In this document: piece after piece, positions 37,187-45,811 of the stretch | Layout: every line of letters begins with the position of its first letter | Position numbering within the stretch: the stretch's first letter is position 1 | Origin: Shewanella sp. NIFS-20-20 | GTDB taxonomy: Bacteria > Pseudomonadota > Gammaproteobacteria > Enterobacterales > Shewanellaceae | Length of the DNA: 64,000 nucleotides | Assembly (NCBI RefSeq): GCF_019209865.1 | Contig: NZ_JAHUTT010000002.1 | Coordinates: 1 to 64,000 of the forward strand | Direction: 5' to 3' | Notes under the pieces: model-generated | Database searches by the model: none | Told to the model about the DNA's origin: nothing | Seen by the model: only the letters and a program-made list of their open reading frames with translations | Translations under genes and position numbers: made by a program

Positions 37187-39642
37187 GCTGTCACCTCCCG
37201 ACTCCAGTTTAAGGTTCTTAACACATCGGCAAATACCCCTGCCGCCGTGACATCAGTACCCGCACCATAGCCCCGCAACACAAATGGGATCGGTTGATAG
37301 TATCGACTATAAAAAGCTAAGGCATTTTCTCCGCCTTTAACGCTATATAAGGGGTTATCAGCGCTCACCTCAACCACTTCGACTCGGCATCCGGCCTCAT
37401 CGATAACGCCGACATAACGAAGTAAGTTATTGTTTGCCTTGGCAGCCGCCACTCGCTTGGCAATCGCAGCATCGACCTCGGGTAAACGTGCCATAAATTG
37501 ATCGACATCACCGCTGGCATCGAAATCGCTGGGTAATACGCTCTCTACCTGAATATCACTAAGCTCCAATACCATGCCTGCTTCGCGCGCTAAAATTAAC
37601 ACCTTGCGCGCCACATCCATGCCATTAAGATCATCACGCGGATCTGGCTCAGTAAAGCATTTTTCCCGCGCCGTCGCCGTGGCCTGAGATAAACTCAGTC
37701 CGTCATCGAGGCAACCAAAAATATAGGACAATGAGCCTGACAAAATGCCACTAAATTTGTGTAACTCATCGCCGGCACATAATAGTTTTTTAAGATTATC
37801 AATAACTGGTAAGCCAGCACCCACGGTGGTTTCATATAAAAATTGACGTCGCTTAGCGCGCGCCATCATCTGCAAGTTATGGTAGTAAGCAAATTCACGA
37901 GTATTGGCTTTCTTATTGGGGGTTACCACATGCAAGCCTGCATTTAGGGCCTGCAGATAACAGCCAGCAACCTCGGCACTGGCGCTGCAATCCACCAGCA
38001 CAGGATTCACCAACTGTTGCTCCCGAGCGAAGGTCAACATGCTGGCAATGCAAGCATCTTGGCCATGATCACTGAGCAGACTGTGCCAGTTGGCTAAATC
38101 GATGCCATCGATATTAAGTAGCATCTTGTCAGAATTCATAATGCCGCACACTCGCATCCGAATGTCTTGCTTAGCCAAGGCCGCTTGCTGACCTTTTATC
38201 TGCGCGAGCAAGCCCGCCCCCACATTGCCGCAGCCAACTAAAAAGACATCCAAATATTGACTGGCACCAAAAAAGCCTTGATGACAGGCGCGAATAGATT
38301 GCGATACCTTGCGTTGCTCTACCACCGCCGAAATCGAGCGCTCAGACGAACCTTGAGCCAAAGCAACAATATTCGCTCCAGCTTGTGCTAACGCCTTAAA
38401 GAAACCTGCCGCCACGCCACGATGAGTGCGCATGCCATCACCAATCAATGACACAATGGCCAGTTGATGGCGCATCGCGACCGGTTCGAGTAACTCAGTT
38501 TGCAGTTCCAACTCAAACTCAGCCTCTAACGACTGTTTAACCTTGGCAGCATCGACACTGGCAACACAAAAACTGATACTATATTCACTGGAACTTTGGG
38601 TAATCAATGAGACCGACACCCCGATTTGCGCAATGGCGCCTAACACTCGGCTCGCCATGCCCACCATACCTTTCATGCCAGGGCCCGAGACATCAAACAT
38701 GGTTTGCTGATCTAGATTTGAAATGGCTTTTACTTGCAGGCCGGTTTGATCTGGCTCGTTGGAGACCAAGGTGCCTATCGCTTGTGGATTGAGGGTATTT
38801 TTGATGTAACAAGGGATATGAAATTGTGCAATCGGAGCCACAGTTTTAGGATGTAATACTTTGGCGCCAAAATATGATAATTCCATGGCTTCTTGATAAC
38901 TGAGTTGAGTCAATAATTTTGCGTCTTGCACCAGCCGCGGGTCGGTATTATAAACACCATCAACATCGGTCCAAATTTCACACATCGAGGCGCGCAAGCA
39001 AGCCGCTAACACGGCCGCGGAATAGTCAGAGCCATTTCGACCAAGACACATCACCTGCCCTTGACCATTACCCGCGGTAAATCCGGGCATTAACCATACC
39101 TGAGCTTGCGATAAATCAAGATCGGCAAAATGTAATTGACTGGCACGAATATCAACCACAGCTTCCATGACAGGGCCTTGACCACTCAATAACACGACCG
39201 GATCTAATACGCCGACACGCAGCCCTTGATGATTGAGGATCGCCGCCATCAGCGCCACAGATAAACGCTCACCACTGGTTAATACTTCCGCGCGCACCCC
39301 GTCGGGGCATTGCTGCAACAGCGCGATGCCGGTGAGTTTTTGCTGCCATTGTTGCCATTGCAATTGCCACTGCTGATCAAGCCTTGCCATGGCCTCATCG
39401 CTAAGCACAGGTTTAGCATCAGCAAATAGTCCATCAAAGATGGCTTCCAGTCCCGACAATACCTCGTGAGTATCTTGCCCTAAGGTGGCGCGCTCCATTA
39501 AATCGACCAACAGATTGGTCACCTTAGCAGGCGCAGATAACACCAGCGCCACAGGCTCAGCCTGTGTGGCAACGATCGCAGCGGTCTTCATAAAACGCTG
39601 CCAATCACCTAGCGAGGTGCCACCAAATTTCATGACTTTCAT
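37183..39642 (-). CDS. thrA: Bifunctional aspartokinase I / homoserine dehydrogenase I
   Basis: 819 residues, one short of E. coli ThrA. The N-terminal aspartokinase has [13 protein letters not shown] and the [13 protein letters not shown] segment; paired ACT domains (about 310-460) carry threonine feedback. The C-terminal homoserine dehydrogenase has the NAD(P) motif [14 protein letters not shown] and [11 protein letters not shown]. It catalyses the first and third steps from aspartate to threonine. It is first in the operon behind thrL and the attenuator. Confidence 0.98.
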   Translation of the reverse strand: MKVMKFGGTSLGDWQRFMKTAAIVATQAEPVALVLSAPAKVTNLLVDLMERATLGQDTHEVLSGLEAIFDGLFADAKPVLSDEAMARLDQQWQLQWQQWQQKLTGIALLQQCPDGVRAEVLTSGERLSVALMAAILNHQGLRVGVLDPVVLLSGQGPVMEAVVDIRASQLHFADLDLSQAQVWLMPGFTAGNGQGQVMCLGRNGSDYSAAVLAACLRASMCEIWTDVDGVYNTDPRLVQDAKLLTQLSYQEAMELSYFGAKVLHPKTVAPIAQFHIPCYIKNTLNPQAIGTLVSNEPDQTGLQVKAISNLDQQTMFDVSGPGMKGMVGMASRVLGAIAQIGVSVSLITQSSSEYSISFCVASVDAAKVKQSLEAEFELELQTELLEPVAMRHQLAIVSLIGDGMRTHRGVAAGFFKALAQAGANIVALAQGSSERSISAVVEQRKVSQSIRACHQGFFGASQYLDVFLVGCGNVGAGLLAQIKGQQAALAKQDIRMRVCGIMNSDKMLLNIDGIDLANWHSLLSDHGQDACIASMLTFAREQQLVNPVLVDCSASAEVAGCYLQALNAGLHVVTPNKKANTREFAYYHNLQMMARAKRRQFLYETTVGAGLPVIDNLKKLLCAGDELHKFSGILSGSLSYIFGCLDDGLSLSQATATAREKCFTEPDPRDDLNGMDVARKVLILAREAGMVLELSDIQVESVLPSDFDASGDVDQFMARLPEVDAAIAKRVAAAKANNNLLRYVGVIDEAGCRVEVVEVSADNPLYSVKGGENALAFYSRYYQPIPFVLRGYGAGTDVTAAGVFADVLRTLNWSREVTA

Positions 39643-39674
39643 TGTTAACTCTCCATGTGCCGCCCACTAAGAAA

Positions 39675-39708
39675 CAAAAAAGCCCGCTCCTTGGTGGGGA
39701 GCGGGCTT
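39675..39708 (-). terminator. thr operon attenuator
   Basis: The stem AAGCCCGCTCC/GGAGCGGGCTT (39680-39690, 39698-39708) is GC-rich and followed on the - strand by a T run, between thrL and thrA. Ribosome stalling at the Thr/Ile codons of thrL should prevent its formation. Confidence 0.9.
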
Positions 39709-39732
39709 GTGTAAGTGATTTTCAGGGTGTTG

Positions 39733-39801
39733 TTAGCCCGCCCCCATTATGGTGATAATGGTGGTGGTAATAATGCGAGTGAACATAGCTAACTGTGTCA
39801 T
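39733..39801 (-). CDS. thrL: thr operon leader peptide
   Basis: 22 residues: MTQLAMFTRIITTTIITIMG followed by AG. It has five Thr and six Ile codons, closely resembling E. coli ThrL. It is followed by the attenuator hairpin. Translation of the leader senses charged tRNA-Thr and tRNA-Ile and sets transcription into thrABC. A modest AGGT site precedes the ATG at 39801. Confidence 0.92.
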   Translation of the reverse strand: MTQLAMFTRIITTTIITIMGAG

Positions 39802-40179
39802 CGACCTAACCCTGATTAAAATGTGATTTTAGAATTGCTTGAAAGGTCTATGTTTGTCAACCGACTTTATGTACTTTTTAATCATGGCTTTTAATCGCTT
39901 GCGACTGAAAGTGGGCTGAAACTCATATAAGAATCAATAGAAATATATATATCACTTAAATATCAATGACATAAGCTTTACCCTTACGTCAAATGCTAGG
40001 TGATTGTCGCCCACTCCCCTCAACATGAAGTCTTTTCAGCATCAAGGCCAATCCCTTAAAGCTCAACAATGAGGGCCACCAAAGCAAAAACGTGGCAAGG
40101 ATTACAGAAGCAAGCGGTAACTATCGCACTGGCAAATAAACCGATGTATGATGCGCGGTCAATTATTTTCGGAGGCGAT
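39802..40179. other. Divergent thr/slyD intergenic region
   Basis: The 378 bp hold the thr promoter on - and the slyD promoter and leader on +. In-frame codons upstream of slyD are open but have no ribosome-binding site. Nothing else is recognised. Confidence 0.5.
39831..39860 (-). promoter_or_regulatory. thr operon promoter candidate
   Basis: A consensus -35 TTGACA (39855-39860, read on the - strand) with an AT-rich -10 near AATTCT (39831-39836) at 18-bp spacing. It lies about 30 bp upstream of thrL. Confidence 0.5.
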
Positions 40180-40767
40180 ATGAACATCACTCAACATAAT
40201 GCGGTAACCATTCACTACCGCTTAACCAACCAGCAAGGTGAATTGCTGGAAAGCTCTTTTGAAATGGAGCCAATGGTCTATCTGCACGGCGCTCAAAACC
40301 TGATCCCAGGTCTTGAAAAAGCGCTCGAAGGCAAAGTGGCTGGCGATGTGTTAGATGTGACTATTGATGCTGAAGAGGCCTATGGCCCATATCATGATGG
40401 CTTACGTCAGGAAGTGCCTTTAGCCGCATTTGGTGATATCCAAGATATCGTCCCAGGTATGCGTTTTGTGGCTGAAACTGAAATGGGCCAACGCCCAGTG
40501 CAAGTCACTGAAGTACTCGATGACACCGTGATTGTTGATGGTAATCACCCTTTGGCAGGGCAAGCGCTTAATTTCCACGTTGAAGTGATGGATGTGCGTG
40601 CCGCCACTGAAGAAGAAATTGCTCACGGTCACATCCATAGCCATGGCGGCTGCGGTGGTGGTGGCTGTGGTGGCCATGGTGAGTGCGGTGACAACGAAGA
40701 AGGTTGCTGCGGCGGTAAAGAAGAAAAGCAAGGCTGTGATAGCCACGGCGGCTGTGGCTGTCACTAA
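40180..40767 (+). CDS. slyD: FKBP-type prolyl isomerase SlyD, metallochaperone
   Basis: 195 residues from ATG 40180, preceded by GGAGG. The FKBP/IF domains occupy about 1-148: MNITQHNAVTIHYRL, the NLIPGLEKALEGKVAGD segment and DGNHPLAGQALNFHVEV. The C-terminal tail (about 155-195) is extremely rich in His, Cys and Gly, the nickel-binding tail of SlyD. The family isomerises proline bonds, acts as chaperone, and donates nickel for hydrogenase maturation. No hydrogenase genes are in the window. Confidence 0.97.
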   Translation: MNITQHNAVTIHYRLTNQQGELLESSFEMEPMVYLHGAQNLIPGLEKALEGKVAGDVLDVTIDAEEAYGPYHDGLRQEVPLAAFGDIQDIVPGMRFVAETEMGQRPVQVTEVLDDTVIVDGNHPLAGQALNFHVEVMDVRAATEEEIAHGHIHSHGGCGGGGCGGHGECGDNEEGCCGGKEEKQGCDSHGGCGCH

Positions 40768-40781
40768 ATGAGTCAATCATC

Positions 40782-40806
40782 AACGCGCCAATGGCGCGTT
40801 GTTGTT
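40782..40806 (+). terminator. slyD terminator
   Basis: The stem AACGCGCC/GGCGCGTT (40782-40789, 40793-40800) with a 3-nt loop is followed by GTTGTT, an imperfect T tract. Confidence 0.7.
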
Positions 40807-40830
40807 AATCCAAGTGCTATCGCTGTAAAC

Positions 40831-41118
40831 TCAGCGCTCACGCTCTAAAATCAATTGACTGATCTGCATCCGCATTTGCGGCGGCATATGCTTTAGATAA
40901 TTGGAGCAACGGGTTATCGTCGCGATACTCACGCCTAATTCAGCGGCTATTTGTCGCTGGCTTTTTTCGGCAGCTAACAACAATTGAAACACCCGTAAGC
41001 GCCCAGCGATTGCGTGCCGCTCCTCTTCGGTCATTAATAATTCAAACCAAAGTTCAAGCTGATGACGCTCCGTTAACCCCATCAGATTATCTATCGCCAT
41101 ATTCCACTGTGGTTTCAT
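40831..41118 (-). CDS. trpR: Trp operon repressor
   Basis: 95 residues, about a dozen shorter at the N-terminus than E. coli TrpR. The fold is clear: LMTEEERHAIAGRLRVFQLL, then the helix-turn-helix SQRQIAAELGVSIATITRCS and NYLKHMPPQM. It binds L-tryptophan as corepressor and represses trp and aromatic biosynthesis genes. A GTACTAGTAC palindrome 15 bp upstream suggests autoregulation. It converges on slyD. Confidence 0.93.
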   Translation of the reverse strand: MKPQWNMAIDNLMGLTERHQLELWFELLMTEEERHAIAGRLRVFQLLLAAEKSQRQIAAELGVSIATITRCSNYLKHMPPQMRMQISQLILERER

Positions 41119-41132
41119 TATGCAATATTCAA

Positions 41133-41142
41133 GTACTAGTAC
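41133..41142. promoter_or_regulatory. Candidate TrpR operator in front of trpR
   Basis: GTACTAGTAC is a perfect 10-bp palindrome containing the CTAG core and GTAC ends of TrpR half-sites. The full E. coli spacing is not reproduced, so it is only a candidate. Confidence 0.35.
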
Positions 41143-41298
41143 ATCAATACAGTGTACAACAGTTACGCAGCGCTGTCCTGATGGCTGTGCTTTGATAAAT
41201 TTGACAAACTTTTACATAAAACTCATAGAGTAAGCACATATTTACAAGGTACACTTGCCAGTGTAAGTCACACTAACTACTAAAACTGTGAGGGAACC

Positions 41299-41748
41299 AT
41301 GAAACGAATTGCTGCTGTACTGCTTTCTGGCTTGATCTGTGCGCCGGTGTTAGCCGCTGATAACTTCAAAAATAACGAAGATGCCATCGAATATCGCCAA
41401 GATGCATTCGGTTTGATTGCCTACAACTTTGGTGACATGGGTGCCATGATGAAAGGCAAAAAACCTTTTGATGCGGCTGTATTTGCCGTTCGTGCTCAGA
41501 ATGTTGCGGCATTATCCCTATTACCTGCCGAAGGTTTTATCAGAGAATCCAGCCAAGGCGACACCGGCGCAAAGGCCGAGATTTGGCAAGATAAAGCCGA
41601 GTTTGATGCTAAAATGAAGCAATTCCAAACTGATGCAGCGAATTTAGCGGTAGTGGCTAGCGCCGGTAACGAGAAAGAAATCAAGCAAGCCTTCCAAGCC
41701 ACAGCCAAAAACTGCAAAGCATGTCACGACACCTTTAAGAAAGACTAA
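41299..41748 (+). CDS. Cytochrome c'
   Basis: 149 residues. The signal peptide ends near VLA/AD (residue 19). The heme motif is at the extreme C-terminus: C139-K-A-C142-H143, as in class II (four-helix-bundle) cytochromes c. The rest is helical with the FGDMGAMMKG segment near the heme. Cytochromes c' are periplasmic, usually five-coordinate, and bind NO, giving protection against nitrosative stress. The cytochrome b gene converges on it; the two often occur side by side and may exchange electrons. Confidence 0.95.
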   Translation: MKRIAAVLLSGLICAPVLAADNFKNNEDAIEYRQDAFGLIAYNFGDMGAMMKGKKPFDAAVFAVRAQNVAALSLLPAEGFIRESSQGDTGAKAEIWQDKAEFDAKMKQFQTDAANLAVVASAGNEKEIKQAFQATAKNCKACHDTFKKD

Positions 41749-41775
41749 CAATCATCAAGCTCAAGATGTCAGTCT

Positions 41776-41803
41776 AAAAAAAGCGCCTAAGGCGCTTTTT
41801 TTG
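41776..41803. terminator. Bidirectional terminator, cytochrome c' / cytochrome b
   Basis: The stem AAGCGCC/GGCGCTT (41781-41787, 41791-41797) with a 3-nt loop is flanked by A and T runs, serving both convergent genes. Confidence 0.92.
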
Positions 41804-41816
41804 TCACATGAGTCAG

Positions 41817-42497
41817 TTACATCCACTCGACCACGGGCCATATCAATAGATAGGCGATAGGGAAGGCAATCACCAAAAGCAATCCCCACGCAATCCAACT
41901 GGATGTAAACTGTAATTGAGATGGGGGAACTTGCGAGGGCGTCTCATGCCAATGTCGTGTTCCGGTGAACATCGCACCAATAAGCTTATCGCCTGCCACT
42001 CTATGCCCAATGACAGCCACAACGTGAATGCCTGAACAGGCCAAAATTAAGTTGAAGTTCCATTTATGCAACCAAGTTAACCATTGACTTGTGGCCGCAG
42101 AAACACTGCTATATAAAGGCCCTTCCGTAAACACCTCATCACTGGCAAATAAGCCGCTAACTAATTGGATCATCAATAGCACCAATAAACCGATGACCAT
42201 ATACCCCCCCAAAGGGTTATGACCAATATGTGGCTTAATACCTGTGACTAACAATTGACGAGTGTAGGCCAATACCCGTCGAGGTGATTTGACGAAGTGC
42301 CTAAAGCGAGCGGTCTCACTGCCAAACCAGCCCCACAATAGGCGAAACAGAATAAGCACCATCACGCTATAGGCTAAGACTTGGTGCCACTCCATATAAG
42401 CTTGTTCGGCTGTCCACCATAAACCCGCCAGTAAAACCACAGTTAACCAATGAAACAGGCGCGTCGGTTTATCCCATACCTTAATTTGTATTGCCAC
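41817..42497 (-). CDS. Cytochrome b561-type membrane protein
   Basis: 226 residues from a GTG at 42497, which has GGAGG 5 nt upstream; the longer frame from 42584 has no such site. It has the Ni/Fe-hydrogenase/cytochrome b561-like four-helix pattern, with heme-ligand His candidates in RLFHWLTV, MEWHQVLAYSV, WLHKWNFNL and SGIHVVAVIGHR, and a C-terminal extra helix. It probably passes quinol electrons to periplasmic cytochromes such as the neighbouring cytochrome c'. The specific partner is inferred from context. Confidence 0.9.
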   Translation of the reverse strand: MAIQIKVWDKPTRLFHWLTVVLLAGLWWTAEQAYMEWHQVLAYSVMVLILFRLLWGWFGSETARFRHFVKSPRRVLAYTRQLLVTGIKPHIGHNPLGGYMVIGLLVLLMIQLVSGLFASDEVFTEGPLYSSVSAATSQWLTWLHKWNFNLILACSGIHVVAVIGHRVAGDKLIGAMFTGTRHWHETPSQVPPSQLQFTSSWIAWGLLLVIAFPIAYLLIWPVVEWM

Positions 42498-42818
42498 TGT
42501 CACCTCCAAGTGAGCAAATGAAGAGCGCACATCATAGCGATTATTAACAATGGCACCAAGAAGGATGCTGATAAAATGTGGCAACGAGAGGGGAAAGTCG
42601 GGGGTGAAAAGCTAAATCTGGCACAATAAATCCTATCAAATATGCCCCCTTGCGGATCAAGATGCAATCAAAAATCGCCAGTTTTCTCACCATTTTGCTT
42701 GTTGGCTCAAATTGTCAGCAATCAATCCCATTGGTGCAAACAAGTGTGATCTAGATCACGACTTTCTTGTGAAAGATTGTTAGTCTGATCTCAAGGGAAA
42801 CAAAATAAGGTTCAACAT
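42498..42818. other. Intergenic region cytochrome b / raiA
   Basis: This 321-bp region contains the raiA promoter with a CRP site (42742-42763). The part next to the cytochrome b gene (42498-42700) shows no gene or strong structure. Confidence 0.5.
42742..42763 (+). promoter_or_regulatory. CRP binding site upstream of raiA
   Basis: The core TGTGATCTAGATCACG (42745-42760) nearly matches the CRP consensus. A -10-like TAGTCT at 42781-42786 places the site near -41, a class II activation geometry. This fits growth-phase and carbon control of hibernation factors. Confidence 0.8.
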
Positions 42819-43205
42819 ATGCTAAAGATTACCAGTAAGCACCTTGAAGTCACCGCTCCCATCCGCGAACGAGTAGAAAGCCGTCTAGCGAAACTTGAAC
42901 GCCATGATATAACGATGATTAACCCCCATGTGATCATCACCGAAGAAAAGCCCTTATTCAAAATTGAAGCATCGATTAAATTACCTCAAGGGGAACTCTT
43001 TGCTCAGGCATCCCACGAAAATTTATATTCCGCCATTAACGCCATGGGGCAAAAACTAGAGAAGCAACTTAATCGGTTAACTCATAAACCCGAAGCATCC
43101 AGAAATTCAGGCAAAGCCGATCATAAAGAGGCTTTAGTCGATGATGCCATTGACGATGACTTTGAAGACGAATACCAATTTGCTTACGAAACCGAAAAAG
43201 CATAA
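42819..43205 (+). CDS. raiA: Ribosome hibernation factor RaiA (YfiA-like)
   Basis: 128 residues, in the short HPF/YfiA class: LKITSKHLEVTAPIRERVES, INPHVIITEE and LYSAINAMGQKLEKQLNRL. An acidic C-terminal tail (about 105-128) follows, as in E. coli YfiA, which keeps 70S ribosomes from dimerising. It binds the decoding region of idle ribosomes in stationary phase. The gene precedes pheA as in E. coli and sits behind a CRP site. Confidence 0.93.
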   Translation: MLKITSKHLEVTAPIRERVESRLAKLERHDITMINPHVIITEEKPLFKIEASIKLPQGELFAQASHENLYSAINAMGQKLEKQLNRLTHKPEASRNSGKADHKEALVDDAIDDDFEDEYQFAYETEKA

Positions 43206-43223
43206 GCCACTAATTTAGGAATA

Positions 43224-43252
43224 AAAAAAGCGCACTTAGTGCGCTTTTTTTA
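43224..43252 (+). terminator. raiA terminator
   Basis: The stem AAAGCGCAC/GTGCGCTTT (43227-43235, 43239-43247) with a 3-nt loop is followed by a T run. Confidence 0.92.
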
Positions 43253-43281
43253 TGGATTTCAAATAGCTGAGAATTTTTTGA

Positions 43282-43310
43282 TTGACAGTCTCGACCACTG
43301 GCCTTAGTTT
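43282..43310 (+). promoter_or_regulatory. pheA promoter candidate
   Basis: Consensus -35 TTGACA (43282-43287), 17 bp, then TAGTTT (43305-43310). No Phe-rich leader peptide or attenuator like E. coli pheL is visible between it and pheA. Confidence 0.45.
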
Positions 43311-43398
43311 TTCAAAGAGACAGCGTAAAATTATCTTCTATTGCTTACTGATATTTCGCCACACGACTGCAGTCAATGACCCTTAATGAGACCTGATC

Positions 43399-45321
43399 AT
43401 GGATAAACCCCAGCCTTTAGACAATTTACGCATCGCCATCAGCAGTCTCGATGAAGACTTATTAAAATTGTTGGCACAACGACGTCAATTGAGCATTGAG
43501 GTTGCCCGCAGCAAGGCAGTTGATATTCGCCCGATTAGAGACATTGAGCGGGAAAAACAGCTACTTTCTCGTTTGGTAGCACAAGGCAGAGAACAAGGCC
43601 TAGATAGCCATTTTGTCATTAACTTGTATCAGGCAATCATCGAAGATTCTGTATTAAATCAACAGGCTTACTTACAGAATATTGCTAACCCACAAGATAA
43701 AAAACAACAATATTGCATCGCCTATTTAGGCGCCAGAGGCTCTTACTCTCATATCGCGGCCAGCCGTTATTGCCAACGTCGTCAAATGAGCATGCTTGAA
43801 CTTGGCTGCCAAAACTTCGATGACATCATCTCTTCCGTCGAAAAAGGCCACGCCGATTATGGATTTCTCCCCATCGAAAACACCTCTTCAGGCTCAATCA
43901 ATGAAGTGTATGATTTACTACAACATACGCGCCTTTCGATCATCGGCGAAATCACCATCGAAGTGGGTCACTGTTTGCTAGCAAAGCCTGGCTCGCAACT
44001 GACGAATATTACTCAGCTGTGTGCACACCCTCAGCCAATTAGCCAATGCAGTCAATACTTGCAACAACATAGCCACTGGCAATTGCAATATTGTGCGAGT
44101 AGCGCCGAAGCCATGAAAATCGTGCTCGATAACCCCAGTGACACTATCGCCGCCATTGGCAGTGCCGAAGGCGGTGAGCTGTATGGATTAGAGGTCATCG
44201 GTTCGGGATTAGCCAATCAAAGCATCAACCAGAGTCGTTTTATTGTTGTCGGCAGAAAACCGGTATCGGTCCCGAGCCAACTTCCAGCGAAAACCACGCT
44301 AATTATGGCCACAGGCCATAAACCGGGCGCCTTAGTCGATGCCTTGTTAGTGCTAAAACAGCATCAACTCAATATGGCTAAATTGGAGTCGCGGCCGATA
44401 GCTGGCACCCCATGGGAAGAAATGTTCTATCTCGATATCGAGGCTAACCTAGCCGATGCCAATTTAATTGCCGCCTTAAAAGAGCTGGAAAAACAGACCC
44501 GTTACATTAAGGTACTCGGTTGTTATCCAATAGAAACCGTCAAACCGGCAGAATTAACTCAGCAACAATTACTGATCGAGCCGCCCTCATCGAAAGAAGA
44601 ACCCGCTGCTGATAGCAGCAACAGTCGTTCAAGTTTGAGTTATAAAGCCGACTGCTCGAGTATTCAATTAGCAGGTCACGCCTTAGGTGATGAACATAAA
44701 CTCGCCATGGCAATGGTAAGCCAAGTGCCGCAACAGGGATGGCGTTCGTCGTTGCAAGCCCTTAAGAACAGCGGCTTTAGCGCCATTATTCTCGCAAAAG
44801 AAATTTGGCCCCAATGCCAAATGGAAGTGATACACCCTATTTGCCAACAACTTGGCATGGCCTTGATCATTGAGGTCACTCAAGTCCAACCGCAATTGCC
44901 CGCTTGGATTGATGCGATTTACCTGCCCGGACAACAAATGAATAACCCGGCATTGATCCGGCAAATGGGCCAACAAAAGCGCCCGGTACTATTGGAAAAA
45001 GATCCGAGCTCAGATATCAAAGCCTGGTTGGCTGCTGCCGACAAATTATTAGAGCAAGGCAATCAACAATTGGCCTTGATTGAGGCGGGGATGCAAGATT
45101 ATCAGGGCAATAGCCGCGCCGATCTCGAAGCCATCAGCCAGCTAATTAATGTCAGTCATTTGCCGGTCATTCACCGTAGCCGCAGTGATAGCCTGCATGC
45201 AAAAACCAATATCATGGCGGCAAAAAATTTAGGGGCAGAAGCGGTGATTTTATCGGCCAGTTTACCGACTGAGACCTTAACGCATTTGGTTGCGCACTTT
45301 ATTCACGATAAGCAGGGTTAA
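43399..45321 (+). CDS. pheA: Chorismate mutase/prephenate dehydratase with DAHPS-like extension
   Basis: 640 residues, against about 386 for E. coli PheA. Order: AroQ chorismate mutase (1-95), prephenate dehydratase (about 105-285, NTSSGSINEVYDLLQHTRLS), ACT domain with both Phe-feedback motifs, G310ALV and E330SRP, then a linker and an extra domain (about 420-640). The extra part resembles type I-beta DAHP synthase (RPVLLEKDPSS, GNQQLALIEAGM, SHLPVIHRS, NLGAEAVIL), but GPCS, KPR and DPSH motifs are missing, so it is probably non-catalytic. It makes phenylpyruvate from chorismate. The extension may add regulation (inference). Confidence 0.95.
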   Translation: MDKPQPLDNLRIAISSLDEDLLKLLAQRRQLSIEVARSKAVDIRPIRDIEREKQLLSRLVAQGREQGLDSHFVINLYQAIIEDSVLNQQAYLQNIANPQDKKQQYCIAYLGARGSYSHIAASRYCQRRQMSMLELGCQNFDDIISSVEKGHADYGFLPIENTSSGSINEVYDLLQHTRLSIIGEITIEVGHCLLAKPGSQLTNITQLCAHPQPISQCSQYLQQHSHWQLQYCASSAEAMKIVLDNPSDTIAAIGSAEGGELYGLEVIGSGLANQSINQSRFIVVGRKPVSVPSQLPAKTTLIMATGHKPGALVDALLVLKQHQLNMAKLESRPIAGTPWEEMFYLDIEANLADANLIAALKELEKQTRYIKVLGCYPIETVKPAELTQQQLLIEPPSSKEEPAADSSNSRSSLSYKADCSSIQLAGHALGDEHKLAMAMVSQVPQQGWRSSLQALKNSGFSAIILAKEIWPQCQMEVIHPICQQLGMALIIEVTQVQPQLPAWIDAIYLPGQQMNNPALIRQMGQQKRPVLLEKDPSSDIKAWLAAADKLLEQGNQQLALIEAGMQDYQGNSRADLEAISQLINVSHLPVIHRSRSDSLHAKTNIMAAKNLGAEAVILSASLPTETLTHLVAHFIHDKQG

Positions 45322-45364
45322 GCTCATTGGCAGCTTAGGGCCACTTAAGCTGCCAATGAAGCAC

Positions 45365-45694
45365 CTACACGGTATTGCCGTCGAGCAAGCTTAGCCAGCC
45401 GCGAATGATGCGCAGGCAAAACCAGGCTAACGCAGCAGCGTAACACAACAGCCCCACCCAACCTTGGCCAGCAAAATAGCCTAAGGTCAATAAAAATACT
45501 AAGCCTAAAACACTGTGACGCTGATAACGCAGATGTGAGTTAAGTAATGCTCCTTGTGGGCGCTGAACTAAATTAATCAGCAAGCTCACCAACACAGGCA
45601 GCAGAAAGAGCGCAAAGGCAGACTGTAAGCCGTAAAGCACGTGGCCAAGACTGACATCTTCGGGCATAACATTTTCAGTGGAGCTTATTGACAT
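45365..45694 (-). CDS. Small membrane protein, unknown function
   Basis: 109 residues with two or three transmembrane stretches (ALFLLPVLVSLLINLV, SVLGLVFLLTLGYFAG and VGLLCYAAALAWFCLRI). I do not recognise a named family; it resembles short integral membrane proteins often annotated near hcr/hcp in Shewanella. It lies 117 bp downstream of hcr on the same strand and converges on pheA with a 43-bp gap. Confidence 0.7.
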   Translation of the reverse strand: MSISSTENVMPEDVSLGHVLYGLQSAFALFLLPVLVSLLINLVQRPQGALLNSHLRYQRHSVLGLVFLLTLGYFAGQGWVGLLCYAAALAWFCLRIIRGWLSLLDGNTV

Positions 45695-45811
45695 AATGCC
45701 CTCTCTTGGCTCGAAAACATTCCTCTGGTCGGTATAAACCTTACCAAAGCGCTATCTCAACAATACGTTCTAGAATTCAAAAGTGCAATATAATGTCAAC
45801 TATCTTCCACG

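Noticed and set aside
40420..40783. Two His/Arg- or Ala/Thr-rich - strand frames opposite slyD
   Set aside because: They are the complement of the slyD metal-binding tail; repetitive GGC/CAC codons create them.
43253..43398. pheL-type leader peptide and attenuator before pheA
   Set aside because: No Phe-rich short ORF and no terminator hairpin after the raiA terminator.
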